This document shows, piece after piece, positions 1 to 7,936 of a DNA stretch of 64,000 nucleotides. Location: contig NZ_CP118158.1 of the NCBI RefSeq assembly GCF_028747785.1, positions 2,790,001 through 2,854,000 on the forward strand. The letters run 5' to 3'. Each line of letters starts with the position of its first letter. The first letter of the stretch is position 1. The notes under the pieces are model-generated. The model ran no database searches and was not told the DNA's origin. It saw only the letters and a program-made list of their open reading frames with translations. The DNA comes from Halosimplex aquaticum (GTDB lineage Archaea > Halobacteriota > Halobacteria > Halobacteriales > Haloarculaceae). The position numbers were made by a program, and so were the translations under genes.

Positions 1-246
1 TTCGAGGCGAACACCAACCTGCTCGTCCCGCCGATATCGGGCGAGTTCGTCCACGAGATGGTCACCCACGCCCTCGAATCCGACGTGCGCGAGCGCCTGC
101 AGTCCGGCCCCGACCTGTACGGCGAGAACGTCGGCGAGCGAATCGTGGACTTCCTCGCGGAGCGCCGCGACGAGGGCGTCTTCGAGTGGTCGCACGAACG
201 CCAGGGGTTCGACGGCGTCGGCAGCGAGACCGTCGACTACCTCTAA
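1..246 (+). CDS. C-terminal fragment of an unidentified protein
   Basis: The open frame runs from base 1 to a TAA at 244-246, so the first part of the gene lies outside the window. The visible 81 residues are acidic and include TNLLVPPISGEF near the left edge, LYGENVGERIVDFLAE in the middle and WSHERQGFD near the end. The Met at base 58 is internal and should not be taken as the start. I do not recognise the family. The GERIVDFL helix slightly recalls the C-terminal helix of nucleotide-sugar epimerases, but that is too little to name it. That this is a real coding end is fairly safe; the function is unknown. Confidence 0.7.
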   Translation, partial: FEANTNLLVPPISGEFVHEMVTHALESDVRERLQSGPDLYGENVGERIVDFLAERRDEGVFEWSHERQGFDGVGSETVDYL

Positions 247-270
247 GCGATTGTCTAAAAAGGGACCGCC

Positions 271-322
271 CGCAGAGACAGCTCTAGCTCCCGTACTCTT
301 CTTCGAGGTACTCCACGATGTC
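271..322. repeat. Truncated duplicate of the glutaredoxin gene's 3' end
   Basis: Bases 271-322 match 412-463 at 49 of 52 positions (141-base offset). Bases 412-463 are the last codons, stop and first downstream bases of the neighbouring glutaredoxin-like gene, so 271-322 is an extra copy of the gene's tail without the rest of the gene. Read on the minus strand, each copy is followed by a T5 tract (complement of 382-386 and of 257-261). Confidence 0.85.
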
Positions 323-343
323 AGTCCCACCTTTTTCGCCTCG

Positions 344-360
344 GGGTCGCTACGCGACCC
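344..360. repeat. Perfect hairpin between the two 3'-end copies
   Basis: GGGTCGC, TAC, GCGACCC gives a 7-base-pair stem with a 3-base loop. It lies in the insert between the duplicated glutaredoxin tails, next to two A5 runs (369-373 and 382-386) that read as T5 on the minus strand. It could be an intrinsic-type terminator or part of a dispersed repeat element. Confidence 0.7.
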
Positions 361-424
361 ACTCGGCCAAAAATCTGGACCAAAAAGGCGAGCGCTCCCG
401 ATTGTCGCGCTCGCAGAGACCGCC

Positions 425-673
425 CTAGCTTCCGTACTCTTCTTCGAGGTACTCCACGATGTCGTCGCTCTCGGGCATCCCCTCGACGTCGTTCTCCTCG
501 TCGACGAGGACGGGGACGCCGGTCTGGCCGCTCACTTCCTCGACCTCGGTCCGCTCGTCGTGCGAGCGCGGGACCATGTGCGACTCGTACTCCAGGTCGA
601 GTTCGTCGAGTTTCTTCGTGACCTTCGCGCAGTAGGGACAGCCTTCGAGTTCGTACAGTTCGAGGTTTGCCAT
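425..673 (-). CDS. Glutaredoxin-like thioredoxin-fold protein
   Basis: The gene encodes 82 residues, the length of a single glutaredoxin domain. It begins MANLELYELEGCPYC, which gives the CPYC redox motif at residues 12-15 after the first beta strand. The second half has TGVPVLVDEE, containing the conserved cis-proline loop (TVP-like), and ends in a helix DIVEYLEEEYGS. It probably acts as a cytoplasmic thiol-disulfide oxidoreductase or as the glutathione-S-transferase N-terminal-like variant common in haloarchaea, where the electron donor would be gamma-glutamylcysteine or thioredoxin rather than glutathione (inferred). It is monocistronic, and its 3' end is duplicated downstream at 271-322. 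Confidence 0.9.
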   Translation of the reverse strand: MANLELYELEGCPYCAKVTKKLDELDLEYESHMVPRSHDERTEVEEVSGQTGVPVLVDEENDVEGMPESDDIVEYLEEEYGS

Positions 674-935
674 CGTCGGGAGTTAGGGATCGAGTGGCAA
701 GAGACCAACGGTCGCGTGTACCGGCCGCGCACGGCCGACGGAGCCGCCGCTCCGAGACCGGTCCGCGCTCAAAGCCACTTTGAAGCTTACGGGGGTGGTA
801 TTTGTGTACCGAACGATCCGACGAGTGCATGGCATCCAGACGCCCTGACCGGTCCCCTCCGGACCGCCGTACTGACCGACGCACCGCCCGCGAACAACCG
901 CGTGACCATCGAACGTCGCCAGCGGGGGTGGTCGC

Positions 936-2411
936 GTGACCGCCCGACGGCTGCTCGCCGCGCTCGCCGTCGCGGCGCTGCTCACCGCGCCGATGGCCGG
1001 CGCCGTCGCCGCCGGCGAGGCGGCCCCCTCGTTCGCAGACGACGGGTACGAGGTCGCCCAAGGCGAGACGGCCGAAATCGCGATCGATATGAACGGAACC
1101 GACACCGCTCGGTTCACCGTCGGCGACGCCGAGGAGGTGAACTTCGAGGTCCGAGGGACGGTCACTGACACCGACGGCGACGGGACGGTAACGGTCCGAT
1201 TCGACACCGGCGCGGCCCACGAGTCCGGGCCCGCTTCGTACCTCACCGCCGCCGGCGACGACGTGATCGAGAACCGGACCGAGGTCGACGGGGTCGACCA
1301 GCTGCTCAACCGGGCGCCGTACGGTCTCCGCCTCGGCGATCCCGGGGACCCGGCCGCGACCGCGACGCTCTCGGTCCTGTCCGAGGGCAGCCGTCATCTG
1401 GACGACGAGACGCCGACCGACACCGCCACACCGACCGACGGTGCCACCGCGACGCACGACGGGACGACCCTCGACACGACCGACGGCGAAGTCCGCGTCG
1501 CTCCCGAGGCGGGGCAGACGATCTCCGGCGAGACGACGCTCGACGCCGGAACGCCCATCTCGATCCGGGTAGTGTCCGACTCGCCGTCGTCGCCGTTCCT
1601 CGTGACGGCAGAGACGACGGTCGCGGACGACGGCACCTTCGAAGGCACGTTCGACTTCAGCGACATGTCGTCCGGGACGCCCATCGACGTGTCCGTCCGC
1701 ACCGACGACCGCCGCCTCGCCGCCAGCCCGGGTCAGATCGTCGACTGCGAGACCGACTGTCCGACGGGGACGGCGACCTCCGGCGGTAGCGACGGCGAGA
1801 CCGCGACGCCCACGCCGCTCGCCACCGACGAGATCCGGGTCCACGACATCAACCGGGTCGACCAGGGCGCCGTCGCCCGGATCCCGGTCACGTTCGGCGA
1901 CGCCGACGCGCTGACGATCACTATCGGCGACCAGGAGGCGGTCAACTACGAGACGACCGCCTCGATCCGGGACACGAACGGCGACGGCCGCGCCGTCGTG
2001 CTCTTCCGGACGAACGCGACCGCCGACGCCGACCGACCCGCGCTCGCGGTCGCCGAGGCGGGCGAGACCCGCCCGGCGAACGTCACGAGCGAAACGACGC
2101 TCGATTCGGTCCTCGATCCCGCGCCCTACTCGGTCGACGTGTTCTCGGGGCCGGACGCCGACGGGAACCCCGCGACGGTCGGCACGATCGTCGTGCAAGC
2201 CGGTGACGGCGGCGGCGAACAGAGCGGCGACAGCGGAAGTGACGGCGACGAGACAGCGACCGACGACGAGCCGCCCGGACCCGGCGACGCGACCGTGGCA
2301 GCCGACGACAGCGGCTCCAGCTCGTTCCTCACCGGCGTCGGCGCGCTCGCGCTCGGCGGACTGCTCGCGTTCGGCGCTATCGCGATGTTCCTCGGGTTCG
2401 TCCGCAGCTGA
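936..2411 (+). CDS. Secreted, membrane-anchored surface protein with BGTF-like central domain
   Basis: The GTG start is preceded by a strong GGGGGTGG ribosome-binding site at 924-931. The 491-residue product has a Sec signal (residues 1-26, LLAALAVAALL..AVAA). A domain at about 36-150 is repeated at about 300-422: both copies contain 'TARFTVGD.EEVNFE/LTITIGD.EAVNYE', then DTDGDG or DTNGDG and an RAPYG or PAPYS end. Between them, residues 186-262 (GQTISGETTLDAGTPISIRV) resemble the haloarchaeal BGTF surface domain. Thr/Pro/Asp-rich linkers join the parts, and a C-terminal transmembrane helix (464-488) anchors the protein. No PGF motif is evident, so membrane anchoring rather than archaeosortase processing is likely. 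The ligand is unknown; a cell-surface structural or adhesion role is inferred. Confidence 0.8.
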   Translation: MTARRLLAALAVAALLTAPMAGAVAAGEAAPSFADDGYEVAQGETAEIAIDMNGTDTARFTVGDAEEVNFEVRGTVTDTDGDGTVTVRFDTGAAHESGPASYLTAAGDDVIENRTEVDGVDQLLNRAPYGLRLGDPGDPAATATLSVLSEGSRHLDDETPTDTATPTDGATATHDGTTLDTTDGEVRVAPEAGQTISGETTLDAGTPISIRVVSDSPSSPFLVTAETTVADDGTFEGTFDFSDMSSGTPIDVSVRTDDRRLAASPGQIVDCETDCPTGTATSGGSDGETATPTPLATDEIRVHDINRVDQGAVARIPVTFGDADALTITIGDQEAVNYETTASIRDTNGDGRAVVLFRTNATADADRPALAVAEAGETRPANVTSETTLDSVLDPAPYSVDVFSGPDADGNPATVGTIVVQAGDGGGEQSGDSGSDGDETATDDEPPGPGDATVAADDSGSSSFLTGVGALALGGLLAFGAIAMFLGFVRS

Positions 2412-2463
2412 TCCGCACCGTCGAGAGTCACACGCCACTCCCGCTGTTTTCGTTCCCCGATTC

Positions 2464-2545
2464 CCCGTTTCCCGCCGGTTCCGCCAGTCGCGGTTCCGTC
2501 CGCCGCGGTTCCGCTCATCGCAATTCCGCCTACCGCCGCTCCGCC
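2464..2545. repeat. Degenerate 15-base tandem repeat
   Basis: Units TTCCGCCAGTCGCGG (2479), TTCCGTCCGCCGCGG (2494), TTCCGCTCATCGCAA (2509) and TTCCGCCTACCGCCG (2524) follow one another without gaps. A partial unit follows at 2539 and a weaker one precedes at 2464. It lies between the surface protein gene and the convergent regulator. On the minus strand the unit length gives five-residue peptide repeats, but no credible gene contains it. Confidence 0.7.
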
Positions 2546-2660
2546 GATAGTATTCTCGCCTGATCTGGCTCCCGTCACTCGTCACGAGTCGCCACTCGCA
2601 GGACTAGCGTCGGCTATCTCGTCAGTACGGTCAGCGCAGGGCTCCCGCGTCGGCCGGCGC

Positions 2661-3281
2661 TCACCAGTCGAGCGCGAGCGCGACGACGGAAGCGACGGCG
2701 AGGCAGGCGAAGAAGAAGAGGACGCCGGGCTCGACGACGTCGAAGACGACCCAGGCGAGCGAGCCGGGTTCGCCCAGCGTCGCGTTCGGGCTGGCGGGGA
2801 TGGCGCTAGCGTCGTCGATGGCGGGACGCGCGATCCGTTCGGCGCCCCACTGGACGAAGAGTGCGGCGACCCCGAGCAGGCCGATGCCGCCGACCACGTC
2901 GGTCAGCGACCGCTGGACGCGCGGTCGCATCTCGCGGTTGCCGACGATGACGAGCGGGTCGCTCGCGGGGCCGTAGACGGTCATCTCGTTGCCCTTCTCG
3001 GAGTACCGCGAGTCGATGGCCTCGACGAGGCCGGCGTCTTCGAGGTTCGAGACGTGGTAGTGGACGTTCTGGACGGAGGTGTCGATGCGGTCGGCGATCT
3101 CCGAGGCGGTGCGGGGCTGTTCGAAGAGCGCGCGGTAGACGGCCCGGCGGGTGTCCGTCGCGAGCGCGTCGAGGACGTCGTCGGTCTCCTCGCCCTCGAC
3201 GTCTAACACCCGCAACTGCTCGTCGCTCGTGGCCGTCCGGTCCTGAATGCGGTCGATGAGCCCCGACATCTGTCCGTACAC
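2661..3281 (-). CDS. ArsR-type winged-helix regulator with C-terminal membrane segments
   Basis: This 206-residue protein has a winged helix at about residues 35-105 (LATDTRRAVYRALFEQPRTASEIADRI, then QNVHYHVSNLEDAGLV), typical of the ArsR/HTH_20 class. It is followed by a wing strand and two hydrophobic segments (about 130-146 and 178-202). The DNA-binding domain therefore appears tethered to the membrane, an arrangement frequent in haloarchaea. The Met at residue 5 (MSGLIDRI) is an equally plausible start. It is transcribed divergently from nothing nearby and converges on the surface-protein gene. Its target and signal are unknown. Confidence 0.85.
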   Translation of the reverse strand: MYGQMSGLIDRIQDRTATSDEQLRVLDVEGEETDDVLDALATDTRRAVYRALFEQPRTASEIADRIDTSVQNVHYHVSNLEDAGLVEAIDSRYSEKGNEMTVYGPASDPLVIVGNREMRPRVQRSLTDVVGGIGLLGVAALFVQWGAERIARPAIDDASAIPASPNATLGEPGSLAWVVFDVVEPGVLFFFACLAVASVVALALDW

Positions 3282-3341
3282 GCCGATCCATTCGCCGGTA
3301 CTATAGCCCTGTCCGTAGGTTAAATCGCGCTTTGAACGCCC

Positions 3342-4625
3342 CTATCCGGTCGCGTTCGTCGGCCGGCCGACCGCTCGCCGCGGCGCGACCACGCCGTGGC
3401 CGGCGACGGTGTCGGTGCCGTTCGGCCCCACGTCGACGGCCGTCCGTTCGAGACGGTGTTCGACTCGATCCGGCGCCAGCCCGGGGCGGGAGTCGAGGAC
3501 GAGCGCGGCGACGCCGCCGACGTAGGGCGTCGCGGCCGACGAGCCGACGAGGGGTTCGTCGTACCCCCTGATTTCGTGTCGAGCGGGCGCGACCAGGTCG
3601 ACGCCGAGGCGGCCGTCGAACGTCGGGCCCCGGGAGCTGAACGGCTCGATACCGCCGTCTCGGGGGTCGTAGGCGCCGACGCCGACGACGCCCCTGCCGG
3701 TCGCGGGCGCGGCCAGGCTCGATTCCGGCTTCGCCCGCTGGAAGCGGTGAGTCGGCGAGGCGAGGCGGAGGTGCGCACCGGTCGCGTTCTCGGGCCCGCG
3801 GACGGCGACGTAGTAGGTCCCGCCTTCCAGTCGGGCGTTGATCCGTGCGTTCGGGACGTCGTCGGCTCTGTACGGCTGCGAGCGAGCGACGAGCCGCGAC
3901 TCGTTGCCCTCGGCGCGGTAGAGTTCGGCTGTGTAGGACTCGTTGGCGTGGGCCCGGTCCCAGGAGAGCCAGATCTGCGTCCGGCTGCCGCGGCCGGCGA
4001 CGTAGTTGCGCGTCGTCTCGCCGAAGCGAAGCGTGCCGTTCTCCACGTCGTCGTAGCGGCCGTGCCAGTGGCCGCGGGCGAGGTTGCCGGTCGGCGCGAC
4101 GAAGACGACGCCCTGGCGGCGGGCCCACTCCCCGAGCCGCGCGACGGCCGCGCTCCCGTCGCCGGGCGTCCCGTAGAACGACACCGGCGCGACGATCACG
4201 TCCACGTCCGACGTGACGAGCCAGGTCACCGCGTGCCGGAAGTCCCGCGTCTCGTCGAAAGTGGCGAGATACAGCTCCGCGCCGGGGGCCGTCCGCGAGA
4301 GCACGGCGGCCGTCGCGGTGCCGTGGCGGTTGCGGCCGCCGTTGGACACGGTGGCCCCGTCGCCGAAGGCGCGAGCGTCCACGACCTGGTCGGCGAACGT
4401 CGGGTGGTCGGTGTCGAACCCGGTGACGCCGACGACGCCGACGGTGACGTTGCCGCCGTCGACGCCGGCGGCGTGGAGGCTCCGGAGGTCGGTGTCGGTC
4501 GGTCGAGGCGCCCGGTCGGCGGCCGCCGGCGCGCCGGGCGTCGTCAGCGCGAGCGCGCCGATGGCGGCCGTCAGACAGAGGAGGGCGGCCGCCACGACCG
4601 CGAGGGCTCGTGTGCGGGAGGGCAT
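3342..4625 (-). CDS. Secreted S8 (subtilisin-like) protease homologue lacking the catalytic Asp
   Basis: The product is 427 residues with a signal peptide (RALAVVAAALLCLTAAIGALAL, residues 6-27). The family landmarks are visible: His in NRHGTAT (H101), oxyanion Asn in APTGN (N181) and Ser in GSSAATP (S363). The Asp of the usual D-T-G or D-x-T-G motif is replaced by Gly (G66 in VGVVGVTGFDTDHP; codon GGC, one base from GAC). A beta-rich segment at about 210-290 (QIWLSW..ESYTAELY..GGTYYVAVRG) resembles a pre-peptidase C-terminal domain inserted between Asn and Ser. The start at 4625 was chosen because the signal peptide follows it directly. It may be an inactive or weakly active protease outside the cell. 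Confidence 0.85.
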   Translation of the reverse strand: MPSRTRALAVVAAALLCLTAAIGALALTTPGAPAAADRAPRPTDTDLRSLHAAGVDGGNVTVGVVGVTGFDTDHPTFADQVVDARAFGDGATVSNGGRNRHGTATAAVLSRTAPGAELYLATFDETRDFRHAVTWLVTSDVDVIVAPVSFYGTPGDGSAAVARLGEWARRQGVVFVAPTGNLARGHWHGRYDDVENGTLRFGETTRNYVAGRGSRTQIWLSWDRAHANESYTAELYRAEGNESRLVARSQPYRADDVPNARINARLEGGTYYVAVRGPENATGAHLRLASPTHRFQRAKPESSLAAPATGRGVVGVGAYDPRDGGIEPFSSRGPTFDGRLGVDLVAPARHEIRGYDEPLVGSSAATPYVGGVAALVLDSRPGLAPDRVEHRLERTAVDVGPNGTDTVAGHGVVAPRRAVGRPTNATG

Positions 4626-4678
4626 GCGGGGGACTGGTCGCCACTCGGTCCGGCGTCGAAAAAACGATACCGGTGTGG

Positions 4679-4960
4679 TTACGCGGTCTCTGCGGCGCTG
4701 TCGCCGTCTGCCTCGTCGCGGCCGCCGGACTGTCCGTCGTCGGACGGCGGCCGGTCGATCTGGAGCGTCGAGAGGACGAGATACCCGATCGCACCGACGA
4801 GGAGCCCGCCGGGGATCAGCAGGGTCAGCGCGGGGGTGAGCCGCTCCTCGTAGACCGTCGCCCGAATGTACCGGTGGAACTGGATCACGAGCACCGAGAG
4901 GGGGATCACGACCGTCGCGGCGCAGCGACGGACCGTCCGCTGGAGGGCTTCGTCTGCCAT
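4679..4960 (-). CDS. Small two-helix membrane protein
   Basis: From the ATG at 4960 this encodes 93 residues: MADEALQRTVRRCAA, a hydrophobic segment (about 15-30), a short amphipathic linker FHRYIRATVYEERL, a second hydrophobic segment (about 41-62, ALTLLIPGGLLVGAIGYLVL) and a polar Asp/Gly-rich tail. I do not recognise a family. It lies between thrS and the subtilase gene on the same strand, 61 bases after thrS ends, so it could be co-transcribed with thrS. Confidence 0.7.
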   Translation of the reverse strand: MADEALQRTVRRCAATVVIPLSVLVIQFHRYIRATVYEERLTPALTLLIPGGLLVGAIGYLVLSTLQIDRPPSDDGQSGGRDEADGDSAAETA

Positions 4961-5021
4961 ATCGGTCGAGTGGCACCGCGAGCGGCAAAAACGGTCGGGA
5001 TCGGCGCCGACGCCTCGGCCG

Positions 5022-7013
5022 CTACTCGTCGAGGAAGTCCGGTTCGAGGCGCTTCGCTTCGCGCTCGTCGCGGAGGTGCGCGCGGAAGTCGTCGGGGTCG
5101 ACATCGCGCGCCTCGCGCTCGGCGCGGTCCCGGACCGAGACGGTCCCCGATTCCTCCTCGTCGGGGCCGACGATCAGCATGTACGGGACGTTCTCGTCGT
5201 GCGCGCGGCGGATCTTCCGCTGGAGCGTGTCGTCGCCGTCCGCGACCGAGACGCGGAAGCCGTCGTCGTCGAAGTCGTTCTTGAGGCGGTGGGCGTAGCC
5301 GAGCACCTCCTCGTTGAGCGGGAGCACGCGGACCTGCTCGGGCGCGAGCCACAGCGGGAAGCGGCCGGCGAAGTGCTCGATCATGACGCCCATGAACCGC
5401 TCGAAGGTGCCCAGCAGGGCGCGGTGGATCATCACCGGCGTGTGCTCCTCGTTGTCCTCGCCGACGTAGTTCAGGTCGAAGCGCTCGGGCTGGACGAAGT
5501 CGAGCTGGACCGTGCCGACGGTCCACTCGCGGCCGATGGCGTCCTCGGCGTCGGCGGCGATCTTCGGCCCGTAGAAGGCGCCCTCGCCGGCCTCGACCTC
5601 GTAGCCCTCGCCGAGGGAGTCGAGCGAGCTACGCAGGTCGTCCTCGGCGCGCTCCCAGAGGGCGTCGTCGCCGAAGGCCTCGTCGGGCTGCGTTTCGAGT
5701 TTGAACGTCACGTCGAGGCCGAAGTCGTCGAGCACCTCGTCGATGACCTCCAGCGTGCGGGTGACCTCGCCCTGGATCTGGTCGCGGCGGACGAACGCGT
5801 GGCCGTCGTCCTGGGTGAACCCGCGCACGCGGAGCATCCCCGACAGTTCGCCCGAGCGCTCGTTGCGGTAGCAGGTGCCGAACTCGGAGTAACGCTTGGG
5901 GAGTTCGCGATACGAGCGCCGCTGGCGCTGGTAGAGGTGGACGTGGTTGGCGCAGTTCATCGGCTTCAGGCCGTACTCGTCGCCCTCGTCGTCGTCGGTG
6001 CGGGCGCTGGCCTGCTCCCAGTGGAACATCTCGTCCTCCTCGCAGAAGTGCTCGTAGTGGCCCGAGGTCTTCCACAGGTCCGTCTTGTTCAGTTCGGGCG
6101 TCCAGACCTCCTCGTAGCCGAGTTCGTCGTTCTTCTCGCGGATGTAGTCCTCCAGTTCGCGGCGGATGGCCATCCCGTCGGGGTGGAAGTGGACGCAACC
6201 GGGGGAGTGCTCGGGGATAGAGAACAGGTCCATCTCCTGGCCGATGCGGCGGTGGTCCCGGCGCTCGGCCTCCTCTTTGCGCTCCCAGTAGTCTTCGAGG
6301 TCCGACTCCGATTCGAAGGCGGTGCCGTAGACGCGGGTGAGCCGCGCCTCGTCCTCGTCGCCGCGCCAGTTGGTGGCGGCGATCTCCCGCAGGTCGACCG
6401 CGCCGATCTCCCCGGTCGAGGCGACGTGCGGACCGGCACAGAGGTCCTCGAAGTCACCCTGGCTGTAGAACGAGACGGTCTCGATGTCCTCGGCGGCGCC
6501 GCGGTCGCCGGCGGCGAGGTCTTCGAGGATCTCCTCCTTGTAGGGGTCGCCGGCGACGCGCTCGCGGGCCTCCTCCAGGGGGACCTCCTCGCGCTCGATG
6601 TCGAGGTCGTCCTCGACGATGGACTCCATCTCGGCGACCAGGTCGTCCAGGTCGCCCTCGTCGATGTCGACGCCGTCGAAGTCGTAGTAGAAGCCCTCCT
6701 CGGTCGGCGGGCCGGTGGCGAGCTTGGCGTCGGGGTAGTGGCGCAGGACGGCCTGGGCGAGGACGTGGGCCGCCGAGTGGCGCAGCACCTGCAGGTACTC
6801 GTCCGCCGAGGGGGTGACGATCTCGATGGTCGCGCCGTCGTAGACGGGGTCGGCCTTGTCGACGAGTTCGCCGTCGAGCTTCCCCGCGACCGTGTCGTCG
6901 CCGAGGCCGGGCCCGATCTCGTAGGCGACGCCCTCGACTGTGGTGCCCGACGGAACGTCGAGCGTGTTTCCATCGGGCAGTTCGACCGTTACTGAGGATT
7001 CCTGTCGTGACAT
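5022..7013 (-). CDS. thrS: Threonyl-tRNA synthetase
   Basis: The 663-residue protein is a full-length bacterial-type ThrRS that charges tRNA-Thr in the cytoplasm. An N-terminal TGS domain (about 5-67) is followed by the editing domain with H79-x3-H83 (RHSAAH) and the second-additional-domain stretch ending near CAGPH. The class II catalytic core has motif 2 around ELPKRYSEFGTCYRNERSG and motif 3 around IHRALLGTFERF. The C-terminal anticodon-binding domain includes LAPEQVRVLPL. The GGAGGT Shine-Dalgarno (complement of 7021-7026) lies 7 bases before the ATG. Unlike most genes here it has a long, structured leader (see the hairpin at 7076-7120). Confidence 0.97.
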   Translation of the reverse strand: MSRQESSVTVELPDGNTLDVPSGTTVEGVAYEIGPGLGDDTVAGKLDGELVDKADPVYDGATIEIVTPSADEYLQVLRHSAAHVLAQAVLRHYPDAKLATGPPTEEGFYYDFDGVDIDEGDLDDLVAEMESIVEDDLDIEREEVPLEEARERVAGDPYKEEILEDLAAGDRGAAEDIETVSFYSQGDFEDLCAGPHVASTGEIGAVDLREIAATNWRGDEDEARLTRVYGTAFESESDLEDYWERKEEAERRDHRRIGQEMDLFSIPEHSPGCVHFHPDGMAIRRELEDYIREKNDELGYEEVWTPELNKTDLWKTSGHYEHFCEEDEMFHWEQASARTDDDEGDEYGLKPMNCANHVHLYQRQRRSYRELPKRYSEFGTCYRNERSGELSGMLRVRGFTQDDGHAFVRRDQIQGEVTRTLEVIDEVLDDFGLDVTFKLETQPDEAFGDDALWERAEDDLRSSLDSLGEGYEVEAGEGAFYGPKIAADAEDAIGREWTVGTVQLDFVQPERFDLNYVGEDNEEHTPVMIHRALLGTFERFMGVMIEHFAGRFPLWLAPEQVRVLPLNEEVLGYAHRLKNDFDDDGFRVSVADGDDTLQRKIRRAHDENVPYMLIVGPDEEESGTVSVRDRAEREARDVDPDDFRAHLRDEREAKRLEPDFLDE

Positions 7014-7075
7014 GTCATCGACCTCCGGATCGCCACGCGTCGCTTGCCGGCTGAGTGCGAGCGTGAGAACGTGGC

Positions 7076-7120
7076 GGTGACTGGTTATGGGGCGCGAGGC
7101 CCGCGTGTAAAGCAGTCACC
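7076..7120 (-). promoter_or_regulatory. Hairpin in the thrS leader
   Basis: On the minus strand GGTGACTG and CAGTCACC (7113-7120 and 7076-7083) form a perfect 8-base-pair stem. It encloses 29 bases that can form an inner GC stem (GGGC with GCCC). It lies between the likely transcription start (about 25 bases after the TATA box at 7153-7160) and the ribosome-binding site. It may be a regulatory RNA element of thrS. Confidence 0.5.
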
Positions 7121-7152
7121 TGCCATCTTGGACTCCGCTAACGCGCAATCGG

Positions 7153-7160
7153 ATAAAAGG
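7153..7160 (-). promoter_or_regulatory. TATA box for thrS
   Basis: The complement reads CCTTTTAT in an AT-rich pocket of an otherwise GC-rich region. It lies about 140 bases before the thrS start, which predicts a leader of about 115 bases. Confidence 0.55.
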
Positions 7161-7223
7161 GTTGTGACGTGCGCCGACCGCCGGGCGCCCTTGCGAGACA
7201 ATGGCACTCCCGGTCTCGGCCGG

Positions 7224-7784
7224 TCAGACGTCCACGTCGTCGGGGGCGTCGGCGAGCAGATCCGAGGCGGTCAGCAGCGACTGCAGTTCCAGGTCGTGGT
7301 CGGCGAGGTTCTCGGCGGCGCCCTCCTCGCGGTCGACGACGACGAGGACGCGGTTCACGACGGCGCCCGCCTCGCGCAACGCCTCGGCGGCGTCCACGGC
7401 GCTCTGGCCGGTCGTCGCGATGTCTTCGAGGACGACGACCTCCTCGCCCTCGGCGAGGTCGCCCTCGACGAGGTTCGCGGTGCCGTACTCCTTTTTCTGC
7501 TTGCGGACGATGACGTAGGGGCTGCCCGACTCGACGCTGGTGACGGCGACGAGCGGGACGGCGCCGAGGGCGACGCCGGCGAGTTTGGTCTCCCCTGCGT
7601 GCCCGCCGGCACGTTCAATGCGTTCGGCGAACGCCTCGGCGATCAGTTCGAGGCAGTGGGGGTCGGTCTCGAAGACGTACTTGTCGACGTAGTAGTTCGA
7701 GGTGCCGCCGTGGGAGAGCTCGAACTCGCCGAACTTGACGGCCTCGGCGTCGCGGAGCGCGTCGATGAGTCCCTGCTTGTCCAT
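7224..7784 (-). CDS. pyrE: Orotate phosphoribosyltransferase
   Basis: The enzyme (186 residues) joins orotate and PRPP to form OMP in pyrimidine synthesis. It carries the PRPP-binding motif [17 protein letters not shown] at about 115-131, the catalytic-loop region RKQKKEYGT and the N-terminal [21 protein letters not shown] substrate-binding region. The ATG at 7784 is chosen because homology begins there and a TTTAT promoter element (complement of 7809-7813) sits about 27 bases upstream, giving a leaderless transcript. It is divergent from the phosphohexomutase gene. Confidence 0.95.
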   Translation of the reverse strand: MDKQGLIDALRDAEAVKFGEFELSHGGTSNYYVDKYVFETDPHCLELIAEAFAERIERAGGHAGETKLAGVALGAVPLVAVTSVESGSPYVIVRKQKKEYGTANLVEGDLAEGEEVVVLEDIATTGQSAVDAAEALREAGAVVNRVLVVVDREEGAAENLADHDLELQSLLTASDLLADAPDDVDV

Positions 7785-7936
7785 ACCCGTTCCCTCGGCA
7801 CCCCGGCGTTTATCCGATTCGGTGTCCGTCTGCGGGCGGCCGGCGGAGCGACCGTCCACGGGCGCGACGCGCACTGGGGAGACCCCTCAATGTGCGTCCG
7901 GAACCACTATGCGGCCAGACCGCTGAGTACTCCCCA

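Noticed and set aside
321..2585. A 754-codon open frame on the minus strand opposite the surface-protein gene
   Set aside because: Arg/Gly-rich translation without domains; it is the antisense frame of a high-GC gene, and it also covers the well-supported glutaredoxin gene in another frame.
4866..6995. A 709-codon plus-strand frame opposite thrS
   Set aside because: Val/Leu/Asp repeats typical of antisense reading of an acidic halophilic protein; thrS on the other strand is unambiguous.
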